A stretch of DNA of 63,925 bases, taken from positions 1-63,925 of the forward strand of contig JBNGIQ010003337.1 in the NCBI GenBank assembly GCA_049999765.1. The letters are read 5' to 3'. The notes beneath the pieces were generated by a model. The model made no database searches. It was not told the origin of the DNA and saw nothing but the letters and a program-made list of their open reading frames with translations. Position numbers and translations under genes: made by a program. How positions within the stretch are numbered: position 1 is the stretch's first letter; each line of letters begins with the position of its first letter. Source of the stretch: Phaeoceros laevis. Taxonomy: Eukaryota > Anthocerotophyta > Anthocerotopsida > Notothyladales. Shown piece by piece: positions 47,552 to 59,377 of this stretch.

Positions 47552-48954
47552 TTACCAGCCATACTTGGCTTGGGTCTCAGCCTTCGTCATCTGACCTCTT
47601 GACCTCCGCTCCAGGAGTTCCATCTCCCTTTGCTTCATATCAAAATACAAAGACCCAATTTGGTGTTTCCTCCTGTGGATCTTTGAAGGTTTGTTCTTGT
47701 TTGAGGCCATAGGCTGCAGAGGTCAAGAGATGGAAGTTTAGTGCATGGAACTAACCACAACATGATTCCTGGAAATGGAGAGGTTGGAAGGGCAGAGAGA
47801 AGACCTGGTAAGACGGACCAAATGCAATGCCGGTGGGCTTTAGTTTATCCTCACGAAGCTTTCCTGCAGTCAAGTCTGATTGCTTTACTTCAATAATGTT
47901 CGGAGAAACTTGTGCCCTTCCCCTTTTCCGCTCAGACTGCAAGACTCTCGCAAGTGGATCGTCAGCAACCGTTGCTGATGGTGCTTGCTCATACCCGGAT
48001 ACAATGTGGCTGTCCTGATACTGCCAAGATTGATCTGTCGGATAGTTCCCCTCCTGATAAGCACGTGCCTGTCAAATAACACGACAAACATGAGTCTGCC
48101 AGCTGAATAGGTTTTGTATCTCGAAAATTTCGTGTCTCACACGCACTCACCTCCTCCTGGCCTTGAAAAGAACCCTGCTCTTGGCTTTGCTGCCGCATCA
48201 TAGGAGGACCATTGCACTGATACTCCTCTAGTTGAGGATAATCTACTGTATCATAACCGGAGCTTTGTTCCAAAGTTGCCTCTGAACTTGTTACAGCGGG
48301 ACTAGCATGATCCGTATATAGACGGCTCTGTGTCTCCATGATGGTGCGTCGACCCCCAGGCCCGGCACCTGATCCTAAAACAGCTCCCAACCCCAGGCTA
48401 TGCTTTGGGGGCGGAAGAATTGCGGCCAGCCCCAATTTGCTACTTGCTCCAACTGCAGCGTAGGAATTGCTGCTTCTCTTTTCTGGCCTCTCATCCTCCA
48501 CATCCTTCTCCAGCAGAGCAATATTCACAGGGGGCTTGAACTCCACGGTCCTCTTCTTCTGCGGGCCAGAGACTCCCGATCCAGCAGTGTTCCGAGGTGG
48601 GGGTAGCAAAGCCGACAACCTCCCTCCCAATGCACCGGCCCGCTGCCCATTGCGCTCAAACGGCTGGCCCTTCGGCTGAACTTCATGATCCACGCTGCCA
48701 TCCTCCCAAATATTTGCGGTAAGATTCTTAGGAGGGGGAAGAGCCCCAGCTATTCCTTGTTGCGATCTTTCTCCAGCACTGCTCCCTCCAAATTCTGAAG
48801 TAACTTGCGATGGTGGAGGAAGACGGGAAAACAAAGAGCACCGAGTAGAGGGCGCGGGCTTGTCATACAAGGCAGCGGGGGTAAAAGCTCCGTGATACAC
48901 CTCCGAATCCTCCTCATCATCGGAGGCCCCGTAGTTTGCAAGCAAGGAATCCAT
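47552..48954 (-). CDS. PRCC: PRCC-domain protein (proline-rich, splicing / mitotic checkpoint type)
   Basis: Three exons (complement 48151-48954, 47805-48068, 47552-47713); 409 aa. The start MDSLLANYGASDDEEDSE and repeated LPPP(K/R) motifs (SRLPPPSQ, GALPPPKN, ALLPPPRN, AILPPPKH) are typical of the PRCC N-terminus. The conserved C-terminal domain follows: EVKQSDLTAGKLREDKLKPT, GIAFGPSYQ, then KPSKIHRRKHQIGSLYFDMK and the ending MTKAETQAKYGW. Known family: nuclear proteins first named from papillary renal cell carcinoma, associated with the spliceosome and MAD2B; the plant role is not defined. The start is ATG 48954; the frame before it opens with GTG. All introns are phase 0. Confidence 0.92.
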
Positions 48955-49201
48955 CAGTCGTGCCACACAAATTTAAGGCTCGAAGAGCTCACTCATGCAC
49001 TGCCTGGACAGACGAGACGGGCATGCCATCAATCTCCCATAGCCAGTGATGAGGCCTTCGAATTTCTGTTGTAACACGAACACGCGTATTACACTCCTGG
49101 CTAGGGCTTTAGAGCTCTCTCCATTCCCGACCATGATAGGACTTATATAGAAGGTATGCCCTGAATAACTTTGATTCTACAAAATACCGCTACACAGTAT
49201 T
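48955..49201. other. Short gap, PRCC promoter / MTERF2-like 3' end
   Basis: Only 247 bp separate the MTERF2-like stop (49202) from the PRCC start on the same strand; it must hold both the terminator of one and the promoter of the other. No distinct motif seen. Confidence 0.4.
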
Positions 49202-51880
49202 CTATTGTATACGCATTTCAAGTTTGTTCAGCTGATTAGTTTCGGATTGGAGCTGCTTCAAAAAAGCTTCAGAAGTGTCCCAAATTGGGTCCCCAGGTGA
49301 GGGGTCCGACTCTGTAGCTTCGTACTCTTCCTCCCAGTGCTCGTCGTCCATATCTTCTTCGGATTCCGGGTTGCTGTACTCGGGTGTGTCTGGCACCACA
49401 GCATCGTCGGGGATATCACCGTTCTCAGCAGCTTCCACCCTTTGAGTGAAGATAGAGTCCGTACACGCCAGCATATACCTCAGGCTGAACTTGAGCCCCT
49501 TGCCAGCTAGAAACTTATGCCTTGGAATTATCCTTCCCGGTAGAGAGTAGCTGAAGTACCTACGAAGACCAGAAGAAATGTGGGACCAATGTTTGACAGT
49601 AAAAGCACATGAAAGCTGTTTGAGACAACAAATAAACTGGTACCTCGGAAAAGCCACGACCTCTGTAAGTGGCCTGAGCATCACTTTTTTCAGGTATCGG
49701 TACTTGGGATGAAGAATAGAGTAGTTGTATTTCAGGAGCATAGGGAAATCAGCAACCATGGGACCCAACAAATTGCGCTTCAGGCCTATTGCCTTGAAGA
49801 ATCTTACGACAGGTTCAAGCTTGTTGAGTATGCTGTTACCAAAAAGATCTGGCCGAGATGCAATGACCTTTCCAACATCCTCCTCCGGCACACCAACAGT
49901 TTCCAGCAAAAACCGCACCTTGAACAAGAAACTAAGATCAACACCACCAACCTTAAGACTACGTTGAAACAAAACAATAAGGTCTACGCAGAGGACATAA
50001 AGGAAAACTGTACAGAAAACAGCATGGTAGATTCAACCATTACCAGTGGCCGCATCTTTTTGTCAAGGCTGTAGCTGAAGATCGCTGGAAACTTCACTAG
50101 CACTTCACCAATAACCTCCTCATGCACGCCAATAGCTTTCAAGAATCGCACCTTTTCAGAGAGACGACGCCCCATTAGTCCCACCAGGTTGTCATTTGAG
50201 CAACACATTCATTGTCAACGTAATCATGCAGTTCATGTTCTGCAATGCAGAAATCACCCAAGCACATCACAACCAGAAGCAGTGGCATCTGACCCTAACA
50301 TTCCTGGGAAAAATCAACCACCTTGGGTGCTATATTGTCATGAATGTTGAGACAAAAAGCAGCAGGATTGCATGCAAGGATTCGCCTGATGCCGAAGATA
50401 TCAATGCCCAGAAAATAGAAGTACTTGATAAGAGGCGTCCATCCTTCTTCCACGCTGCAAGCTAAGAGCTGGGGTCTCTCTGCAATCACTCTGATGACTG
50501 CACCATGATCGGACAGTATGCCTGTTAAACAATCAACCTGCGAAGTGATCAAAACTGTGAACCTACCTTTCTAGAGGCAAAAAGACGATCATGAAAGTTT
50601 CACACTTACAACCAACCATTGCACTAAGGTTGCCTACCTTAGGACGAATTTCCTCCAGGCGGAACTTGCCAAGAACTGCCGGGAAATTGAACACCATTAC
50701 TCCATACTGTTCCGGGGTCATGCCTAAATCCCTGAAATACTGCACCCTTTCGTGCAATTCATGCCTACTTATTGCCAGGACACCCGGTGTTCTGCATATC
50801 ACCATTCCGATCCAATCCTTCTTCACACCTGACGTTTCAAGGAAGTATGCAGTTTCTTCAAGAGAATTGATTGGTTCTCTTAACAGACCAGGCACTCTTG
50901 TAAGCACAACTCCAAGGTCCTGTCCCGTCACGTGCACACTCTTAAGCCACTCCAGTCTAGGTAATATTATGTCTAGACGGTCACCAACTTCGCATATCAA
51001 GTTTCCAATTCGAGTAGTAGTCAAGCGGTTGTGTTTCAATGTCCTGCGGATTGCAAGTACAGAATTTGTCAGCCATTAACATATTGCTTATGCATATCGC
51101 GCATTGCATACTGCATGCCCATGGTTTCAGAACGAAGAAGAGAGTTTTAACTCACCTGATGAGGGGGATCACTCCAGTCTGGGCAATGAAGGTTTTTGCT
51201 CGTTGCTTGAAGTTGAGTTCCTTGTACCTTGGGTCCTTCTTCAAGCCCACCGCTTGTACAAGTACATGATCAATGAACGATGGCAGAGTAGACACGACAT
51301 TGTCCGTGTATGTGGGACTGAATTTGGCTTCCTTCATTGAAATTTTCAGAACCTCCACCACATTATCCCGTCTCACCTTCAGGTACTTCCGCAGGTACAC
51401 TTCCTCCTTGTCTGTTTTCTTAATGTCGTCGTTGATGATGTCCCGAGCATCTAAGCTGAACAAAACGTCATCATTGGTCTTGTTCTTCGTCTTCTGAATC
51501 AGCTTCGGAGTCTGTAAGCCTGCGGATATCCCTGCAGTTGTTGATTCCCGGGCCCGCCTCTGCTTCAACAGGCGACCCAAGGCAGTCATCATTTCGCCTT
51601 CCTCAGCTGCCGAAGTGCTTGTGGACGGCTCATCGTCCTCCGAGCCAGACGCAACCACGGCGGAGTTCGGAAAATGGAGCTGGCTGAATTCTTCACCATT
51701 TCTGTCCCTCATTGGTCGATTGTACCCATCTACTGCTGCAGCCCAGCAGATCTTCACCCAAATCCTCCTGCCTCGGCAAGTGGCCTTCCGACACCTGCCG
51801 CTGGCTACATCGTCGCGTTCTCCAAAATGCCTCGGAGGCACAAGCCCAGACGGGCTCCTGAAACCATGCAGCGAGAACAT
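49202..51880 (-). CDS. MTERF2: Plastid mTERF protein (MTERF2 / EMB2219-like)
   Basis: Six exons (complement 51156-51880, 50638-51043, 50322-50537, 50044-50151, 49644-49918, 49202-49559); 695 aa. The first 60 residues are Ser/Arg/Gly-rich, fitting a plastid transit peptide. About ten mTERF helix-turn motifs follow, each with the LxxxPxLL/F pattern: TRVPGLL, CRTPGVLAIS, FNFPAVLGKF, AERPQLLACS, VKFPAIFSYSL, ASRPDLFGNS, ADFPMLLKYN, then PRYFSYSLPGRIIPRHK and an acidic tail with EEDMDDEHWEEE. Known family: nucleic-acid-binding organelle factors; EMB2219 is needed for plastid gene expression and embryo development. The family match is firm, the exact orthologue less so. Start ATG 51880 is chosen; the frame upstream is open but starts only with TTG. 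Confidence 0.88.
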
Positions 51881-52269
51881 GCTTCCTCGCTTCAGCCACC
51901 CATGTAGCTGATCTCGGGTAACGGGGGGTCCATCCGCTAAACCCTCCTGCACTTGTCGTATAGAGAGAAACTGCGGATTGAAGGTGCCACTACAACGAAA
52001 TACCACCAACTCCGAAGCGCCACCATCTGGGATGAGTCACCGTGCTTGAGGCAGAAAGAAGCACAGCACTGGCACGAGCTGTAGCACTGACAGCTCTCGC
52101 CCACCTTGCGGCATCATCATATATCATGCTAGCATGGGCAGCTTTTGGCAATGCGAGTTTCGCTTGAATATTTTGCCAAGCCTCTGCGGCCAGCCAGTTC
52201 TGCTGCTGACCAACCTGATCTGAACAGTTTCGAGCGCCAGTCTTCCGTTCGCCGGATTCTTGGACGAGG
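51881..52269. promoter_or_regulatory. Shared divergent promoter, MTERF2-like / FAD oxidoreductase
   Basis: The two start codons face away from each other across 389 bp, so any promoters and 5' leaders overlap here. No TATA box is evident on either strand; such TATA-less bidirectional promoters are common for plant housekeeping genes. Confidence 0.5.
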
Positions 52270-54959
52270 ATGCAAGCTGCTATGTACACATCTATAGCTG
52301 CGCAGTGCAGCGTATCATCTTCTTCGCTACGGTTGGCATCACACTGGAGTTGCTCTTCCTCTTCTACCTCGACATCCCCTAGTCAACTTTTCCGCTCTCT
52401 TTCGTCTTTGGACTCGCTGATCAGTCGTGAGAAGCTTCTTCCGGAGCTTGATTTTGCAAGGTTGAATGGGGAGGCTGGAAACAATAAGCTGGAGCACCAA
52501 GGCCTGCGGTGCTCGTACAGGGGTAGGGAGGATAAGAGAGATGGTGAGCCCGGGAAAAAGCCAGCAGGTAGGATAGAAAGATCTTCGACAGGTTCACTGG
52601 ACAAGAGAAGGCCAAACTTTGGGAGGGACGACGAGGATACGGTTGTTGTGAAGAGGTTTCCAGGAGATGCAAATCAAGTGAACTTTCGGGCAGAGAGGCG
52701 AGGAGACTATCAGCAATCAGGTGATCTTTCCAGGCAGGTAGACGGAGGAAGTCGTGCCACTGGTGCAGGGAGAGATAGGGACATGAGGCCCAGCAGCAAA
52801 GAACCAAAAGTTGGGGACAGGAACATAGATAGGGGGGCCACCACTGCGAATTCCAGATGGGGTTTGAGGAGAAATAATGCAGCTGAGAGGCAAGGTGATA
52901 GGGATGCAGATGCGGAGGCAGATGACGACGAGGCAGAAGGGGAAAGAAAATTCAAATATTCCGAGGAAGGGCAAAGATTTGAGAAGAAGAAGAGAGTGAA
53001 GGAACCCCCTATTTCACCTCAAGTCAAACATGAGCGTCTTATGAGCAAAGACCCCGAAGTAGCAATCATCGGGGGAGGAATGGCGGGTCTTGTTTGTGCT
53101 CTAACTCTAGAAAAGCTGGGTGTGAGGTCGACAGTTTTTGACACGGTGCGTGATGGTTGACCTGATTTTCATGGTGCTCAAAAGGACTTCAGTTGGTCAT
53201 GTTTTTTTATGTTTTATACCGGAATACTACATTTTTCTTGCTAGTTTTGATGTTTTATTGTCTTCAACTTCAGGGTAAGCACGGGCTTGGAGGTCGCATG
53301 GGAACAAGGGATGTCGAGCTGCGTGTTGGGGCACCGCCCCTGATTTTTGATCATGCTGCCCAGTTCTTTACTGTCACCGATCCACGCTTCCAGAAGCTTG
53401 TAGACCAGTGGGTCTCAGAAGGTGCAGTTAAGATGTGGAATGGCTCTTTGGGAACCTTGGAAGCAGGAGGGCACTACAAAGAGCTCCCACCTGCGGCTAG
53501 GTACGTTGGCAGCCATGGGATGCGTCTTCTTGCAGACAATTTGGTGTCCAAGGTGAGGCTAGGTGTCTTGGCTGCAAGGACTACTTGTTGGATTGGTTTG
53601 GAGTCTGGATGCGTATCCCTCGCAAATGCTGCCTCTTCGTAACCTGTTATATCCTACTGTGCTAAATCTGTTTACTACTTTGTGTGTTCAGAGCAAACTA
53701 ATCAAGGTGAGAAGACCTGTCTGGATTAGCAAAATGTTCTCCCACAACAGTCGTTGGAAGCTGAGCGAGTACGAGAGGCCAGAGGGAGACTTTGATGCTG
53801 TAGTCATTGCTCATAACGGTGAGGTTTCTGGTCCTTGTCATGGTTTGTTCATTGGATAACGGTTATGCCCACATGTAGGTGGCTCTCATTCGGTGGGTTG
53901 TGCATATTCAGGCAAGTGTGCAAATCGTCTTCTTACTCGATCAGGCGCTCCATTTATTTACAAGCAAATGAAAGTAAGAGCTGGTCTGGGTCCGTTTGAG
54001 CGTAATACACAAGTGACAACTGGGCCCTGTGTTGAACTGTCTCCGTTGTTACCTGCAGAGAATGGAGCTAAGCTCCATCTGGGCTCTTATGGCTGCTTTT
54101 GACGAACCGCTTCCTGCACCACAAGGGGTGCCTGGAGGTCATCTTTCTGGTGCATTTGTAGAGGGGGTGAATGCTTTGACCTGGATTGGGGACAACACCA
54201 GCAAACTGCACCTAAAAAGTGCTGCTCACTGCTACACTTTCTTCAGCTCTGCAAAGTACGGCAAGAAGAATAAAGTGCCACAGGTGTGTTGTCGGAAGCA
54301 GCAAGTTGCTATCCTTCTCTCCTCATCACCAGTTCATTTCGTCCACCCTAAACGTGGTCTGGTTGCAGGAGAGTATACCTGTTGTACGGGCACAAAGGGT
54401 GACCCGAGAGATGCTGAGAGGGGTAGAGGTTGCACTTGGCATGGAAGAGGACTCGCTCCCCAAGCCTTTCTACAGCAAGGTTCAGCTGTGGTGAGTAACA
54501 GATAGGAGATTGGTATACTATGTGTTAAATCCTTTCTGCGGAGAAAGCATCGTTACCGTGGTTGTCTTGTGTTCTTGCAGGGGTGCTGCCCTTCCCACAA
54601 ATACACCAGGGTTGCCCTGTATTTTCGACGCCTATTCACGAGTTGGAATCTGCGGGGATTGGCTACTGGGCTCCAGTTTGGAAGCTGCAGCTATCAGTGG
54701 CATTGCCATGGCTGAACATGTACGGTAGCTGCCTCTCTATTTCTCGATAGGTTGTCGCCTTCCACGTGTGATGACTCACGTTGTGGATTCTGTTTGGTTT
54801 CAGATTGTGGATTATCGGGACAGAGGTGATCTGAACCCGGAGGAGTTTTGCGTTGGCTTGGAAAAGGGATTTTCAGAGATTGAAGGTCACGATATTGGCC
54901 AATTTCCTGGGGAGGCGACACAACAAGAGTCACCTGCCTTGCAATTAGTCGCTGCCTGA
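52270..54959 (+). CDS. Renalase-like FAD-dependent amine oxidoreductase, long N-terminus
   Basis: Eight exons: 52270-53145, 53274-53552, 53692-53818, 53912-53973, 54059-54283, 54369-54490, 54581-54719, 54804-54959; 661 aa. The dinucleotide-binding motif is VAIIGGGMAGLVCALTLEKLG (near 265-285), followed by GLGGRMGTR, FDHAAQFFTV, and a C-terminal FAD contact GICGDWLLGSSLEAAAISG. This matches the plant renalase-like group (At3g04650 type, about 486 aa, annotated as plastid FAD/NAD(P)-binding oxidoreductase). Substrate unknown. Residues 1-50 are Ser/Thr-rich like a transit peptide. Residues about 70-255 are a highly charged, Arg/Asp/Gly-rich, probably disordered insert that makes it longer than relatives. 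A second ATG at 52282 is an alternative start. Confidence 0.9.
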
Positions 54960-55097
54960 TGGCAGCAAAATGCCCTGAGGCCCTTACACTGTTTCACCAT
55001 CTAAGCTCGTGATTACCCAATTAGTGGCGACTGCACTGCTCTTTTTCTTGGTTTATTAAGGAGACAGGGACAGGTTGCTGCCGAGCAGAATTCTGGT

Positions 55098-56015
55098 TCA
55101 CAACTCATCTTTTAGCTCTACGGCTGGTTTTTCTTCATGCAACCATCGACTGGGCTTTGGAATTGTTTCTCCATCGACCACTTCCACCTTGAGCCCAGGA
55201 GCAGCCTCCAGTGGCTCTGCATCAGCTTTCCTTGGCTCTGTAGCTTCCTGCTTGGGCTCTTTAGGCTCTCCAGCTGCTTCTTTGGCGTCCTTCTCCTTTT
55301 GCAGTTGCTCAATGACTTCTTCTAGAGAGGGGTCCCCTGGCCTTCTGAAGGCCTGGTGCCCCAATTTGAACTCGTACGCCTCGTCCTGGTTCAGGATGAA
55401 ATCCTTGACCTGTTTTGCTCTGGAGTTAGAACCATTGCGATCCATTCTCAGTTAGACGACTGGAAGCAGCGGCTCACAGTAGCAAGCTCACCTCCAAGCT
55501 GTCCTGGCCGTCCGGAATCACAAGCATTAGAGTATTGGTGTCGATGGCATAGATTTTGGCCAATATAGAGCCCGTCTTCAACAGCTGGCTCCACTTCTTA
55601 GCTACGCCTGTCACCTCCTCCTGCGCATCACCGTCACCTTCGTTAGCAAGGCAAGCAGCTGCTGTACCCCAGAAAGCTGGGCACACATCCAAAAAGATTC
55701 ACTAAGAAAAATGCTTACCCGGTCACGCTCCACATCCAGGCGCAGCTTGACAAACGCGATGCTGGGACCGGAGGTGCGCTTGATCATTTCCTCCTGGATC
55801 TGCTCCGGTGGCATATCCGTCATGTCTGGGGGAGGGTCGAAGGGAGGGGGAGGCTTGGGCTTGGGCTTTCCCCAGGCATGCCATTCCTCGTCCTCCTCGT
55901 TGTCCACTACATCTTCCAGATCGTCGGAGATGTGAACTTTCTTTGCCACCGCCTGATTATTACACAGGCTTGTAGCCAGAAGCAGTGCCAGGCAGCAGAG
56001 CACCAAATTGGCCAT
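55098..56015 (-). CDS. MESD-like ER chaperone with KDEL tail
   Basis: Three exons (complement 55719-56015, 55492-55620, 55098-55409); 245 aa. Residues 1-24 form a signal peptide (LVLCCLALLLATSLC). An acidic stretch and a Pro-rich linker (KPKPKPPPPFDPPPD) follow. The MESD core then runs: SGPSIAFVKLRLDVERDR, TGVAKKWSQLLKTGSI, AKIYAIDTNTLMLVIPDGQD, VKDFILNQDEAYEFKLGHQAF and RRPGDPSLEEVIEQLQ. The protein ends in ELKDEL, the ER retrieval signal. In animals MESD/Boca folds the beta-propeller of LDL-receptor-family proteins; plants lack those receptors, so the client is unknown. Exon 3 is entered at ACAG|GTC, which restores the conserved VKDF join. Its stop is 138 bp from that of the convergent FAD oxidoreductase. 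Confidence 0.85.
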
Positions 56016-56590
56016 GTAGACTAGCGAAATGCGAGGCGGGAAGCTGACGGATCCACCGTGACCGGCGCTCACGACATTTCTCAGTTGTATGGTGACAGCT
56101 ATATAGCAGACTGAGGACAAGCGTTTGAGGTACAGACAGGGTTTAAGACAACGACAGGCCAACGGCTGCATGTCCGAATGCACTTCCGAAGTAGTAACAA
56201 CACAAAGGAGGTTTGGGTTCACATTCCGACTTGGAATGTAAAACGCATTCCGAAGTAGTAACAACACAATGGAGGTTCGGGTTCACATTCCGACTTGGAA
56301 TGTAAAACGCATTCAGAAACAAGAGACTTGCATGAAGCATACTGTTTCTTTGTGGACCCAATTTCGAAGGTGGTCAGCATAGTGTACATACGGGTACGAA
56401 GGCATATGACACAAACGTAACGGCTAACTTCCGCTTGGTGAAGAAACCTCAAGTATAAATGCAGTTCCTTCAAAACAAATGGTTTGCGTGTTTGCGTTTT
56501 CCGGCCTTTTTGGCACAAGGGTTCATATCCATGATAAAATTTATACCATCCAAAACGTGTGTCTAACTGTCCAGAACCGGACGTGTCCTA
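56016..56590. other. Gap between PDAT 3' end and MESD-like promoter
   Basis: Holds a 64-65 bp tandem duplication (listed separately) directly upstream of the MESD-like gene. No further gene. Confidence 0.45.
56181..56309. repeat. 64-65 bp tandem duplication
   Basis: Copies at 56181-56245 and 56246-56309 share TTCCGAAGTAGTAACAACAC, GGGTTCACATTCCGACTTGG and AATGTAAAACG, with four differences. A third copy begins (CATTCAGAAAC) and breaks off. It lies 170-300 bp upstream of the MESD-like ATG, so it may sit in its promoter. Confidence 0.92.
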
Positions 56591-59316
56591 TTACAGCTTG
56601 AGAGGAATGCGGTCACACCACTTCTTGATGTCAGAGTAGACCCGGTCTCCACCAATATCCTCACCTGACGCCCCTGCAACAACTCGGAGTATGTCTTCCA
56701 ATAATGCGAAATTGCCAAGCATATCAACATGGCTTCCGCTCTGTGTCCCACGACCTTCCAGAATGACGTTGGAGGGCGGGGCATGGTCGTATTCTCGGAC
56801 ATAGCTGGGCGACCCTGCAGGATTGTACTTAGTTGCGCCTTTCCACCCTTTGGCACACATGAAACCCGCACTCAAGGTTGGCACAGTTTCGTCTCCATCC
56901 ACAAAATGCACACCACCTTTTAGACAACCTTCCGAGTCCCCATCTGCCGAAGTGTCAATTCGAAAGGGTATGTAACACCTGTCACTGGAAGGAGACAGCT
57001 TGTAGATGTATGACCTCTCGGTCAAGAGGCCCGTTCCATACATGCAGTATACTTCCATGTCGGGGGCGTTCGGTAACCTGCAAGATGTCCGTAAAGCATC
57101 AAGGAAACATGTTCCAGCGAACGCAAGCTGTGTGTTCTGGAGCAGTCAAGGCACGAAGGTGACTTTGGCAGTAGGATTATGTGGTACTTACGTGGTTTCA
57201 AGGGGGTTGGACCAGTATTTGTAGTGCTGATACTTAGGATCTTCTGGATTCTCCGCAACGCCGTAGGACCATGTGGCATCTGCACGTTGCATCATTCTAG
57301 GAGCCACCAGTCTCAACAAATCAAGTATGGTGTGAGCCGTGTAAATGCCATGCTTTTCCACCTCCTGGACGACATCCCAGCTTATCTCATGGTACTCTGT
57401 CCAGACCTCCCCACACGAGACGTTGGTTCTCGCAGTTGGGAGACCTCCACTCAATAGTTCCTGCAGAGAGAGTCGCAGCAGTCCAATATCACTATCAGCT
57501 CAAACGCCAGGCCAGAGCACTGCAACCTGCATGGTCACCAAGCGGGTGAGCTGACCTTGAGAGCTTCAATACTATAGTCCATCTGAAGTTCGGAGGATGG
57601 GACATGAGCAGCACGCTTTCCAAAAGAAAGTAGTCGTCCGTAATGTGCCAGGGGTTTCCCATGCTGCCCGACAGCAACTTTGGTTGTGCTATCCACGCCC
57701 GCAACCGAACACTCATGTGTCTCCTCGGGCTTGCTTTTCTTCGTAATACAGTCATACCCTTCTTCAGGAGACCAGTCTGCACCTCCCCAGATAATCTCTC
57801 CACCTCTTGGGAGCATAGACATTGTAGCATCCCACGTTCTCGTCACCCGCATCATATGCTGCAAAGTTTGCAGTCCGAAAAGATCATTGTCTAACACACC
57901 AGGTGCAATTGCCCTGTCCCAAACAACACCACTGTCAGATTCTTAGCCCGTCCATTGATGACGAAAAAACACCTCCAGTAGAATATATAAGGAGCCAGGG
58001 TGAGACTCGTCTAACCGAAGCAGGTTGATATTCTACCAGGGCTTTGCAGCAACAAAACGTACCTAGCAACTGCAATGTCCTTAGCCTCAGCTGAGAAAAG
58101 GCCTGCGAATGCTTTAGGCACTCCCAGAAACGGACCTCCAATGTTCATAATGGCCTTGAGGTGCTTGGCACACCAGGTTGGACCTCCCCCTCCCCCTACG
58201 GGTAGAGGAGCCTCAACCCACTTCAGGAAGTGCATGAAATACAGTGTTCCCATCGAGTGAGGGATTACTACAACCTTTTCATTGTTGTTGGTGCTGTACA
58301 GCAGCTCTATTGTACTCTTAAGCCTGCTGAGAGACCTGTCACGGACCTGCTTAAATCGATTAGGTTTGCGACCAAGACTCATCTGAACCAGCAAAACCTG
58401 ACAATATTACACTACTACGAATTGCCTAATTGGGTGCAGATATAGTAGCAGCACATCCTAGCAGGCAAACTATGGAAAGAAGGTCAAATGAGCAAGAAGA
58501 AGAAGAAGAAGAAATGACGCGGACATGCCTCAGTGTTCTGAAAGGATAAACGCCAGTCGTATGCTGCCATGTGCATCGATCTCTCCTCATATCCAATACG
58601 TGCAAGGTTCTCTATCAATACAGCCCAAACGAAGTAACCAGGGGCAAAATAATCTGCTGCCACCAGTCCTGAGACGGGCCTGACTCTCACACCATCTGGA
58701 TCGAGCCCTGTCTCGTTGTTCAGCTGCATGTGCTCCATCCAACAATAGGGCCTGCCGCAGCCAGACAGAACAAGTTAAGGCTGGCAGCAACAGACAGAGC
58801 TGCTGACAACAGAACTCTTGGAATCGGAGACAAAATGCAGTAAAACAATGATCACAAAAAGCAGCCGCAGCTCAAACAGTAACAGCTTCCAGTGGTGCAA
58901 GAAAAGAACACATTGCTACTTCCTTACTCCAAACTCATTGATTGCTCAAGAAAAAACCATTGATTGTCAGGGTGGTCAATCACCTCTTGTACACCTCCCC
59001 GAACGTGCCTCCCCACAGCCGCTTCCGGAACAAATTGTCCATGCAAGGATGCCCTTCCCATAGCTCCAAGCCTCCGGTAACAATTCCGGGCACGAACACA
59101 ACGGGATGCTTGGCCCGCAGGCCGTCCCTGGCCAGCCTGACCCCTGGCGGGTCGGGTATCGGCCCGGTGATGACCTCCGTCACATAATGCGGCAGCGACG
59201 GCAGCGACTTGTAGAGCACCAGCAACAACCACCAGGTGACGCAGAACCAGCCAATGAGCCAGCAGCAGGAGTCGATGCAGTTCCACCTCAAGCCGCACCA
59301 CCTGCGCTTCTTCTTC

Positions 59317-59377
<61 letters not shown>

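Noticed and set aside
55409-55420. Exon 3 of the MESD-like gene starting at CCAG|AGCAAAACAG
   Set aside because: This acceptor is out of frame with exon 2; the AG eight to ten bases later joins to VKDFILNQ, the residues expected for the family.
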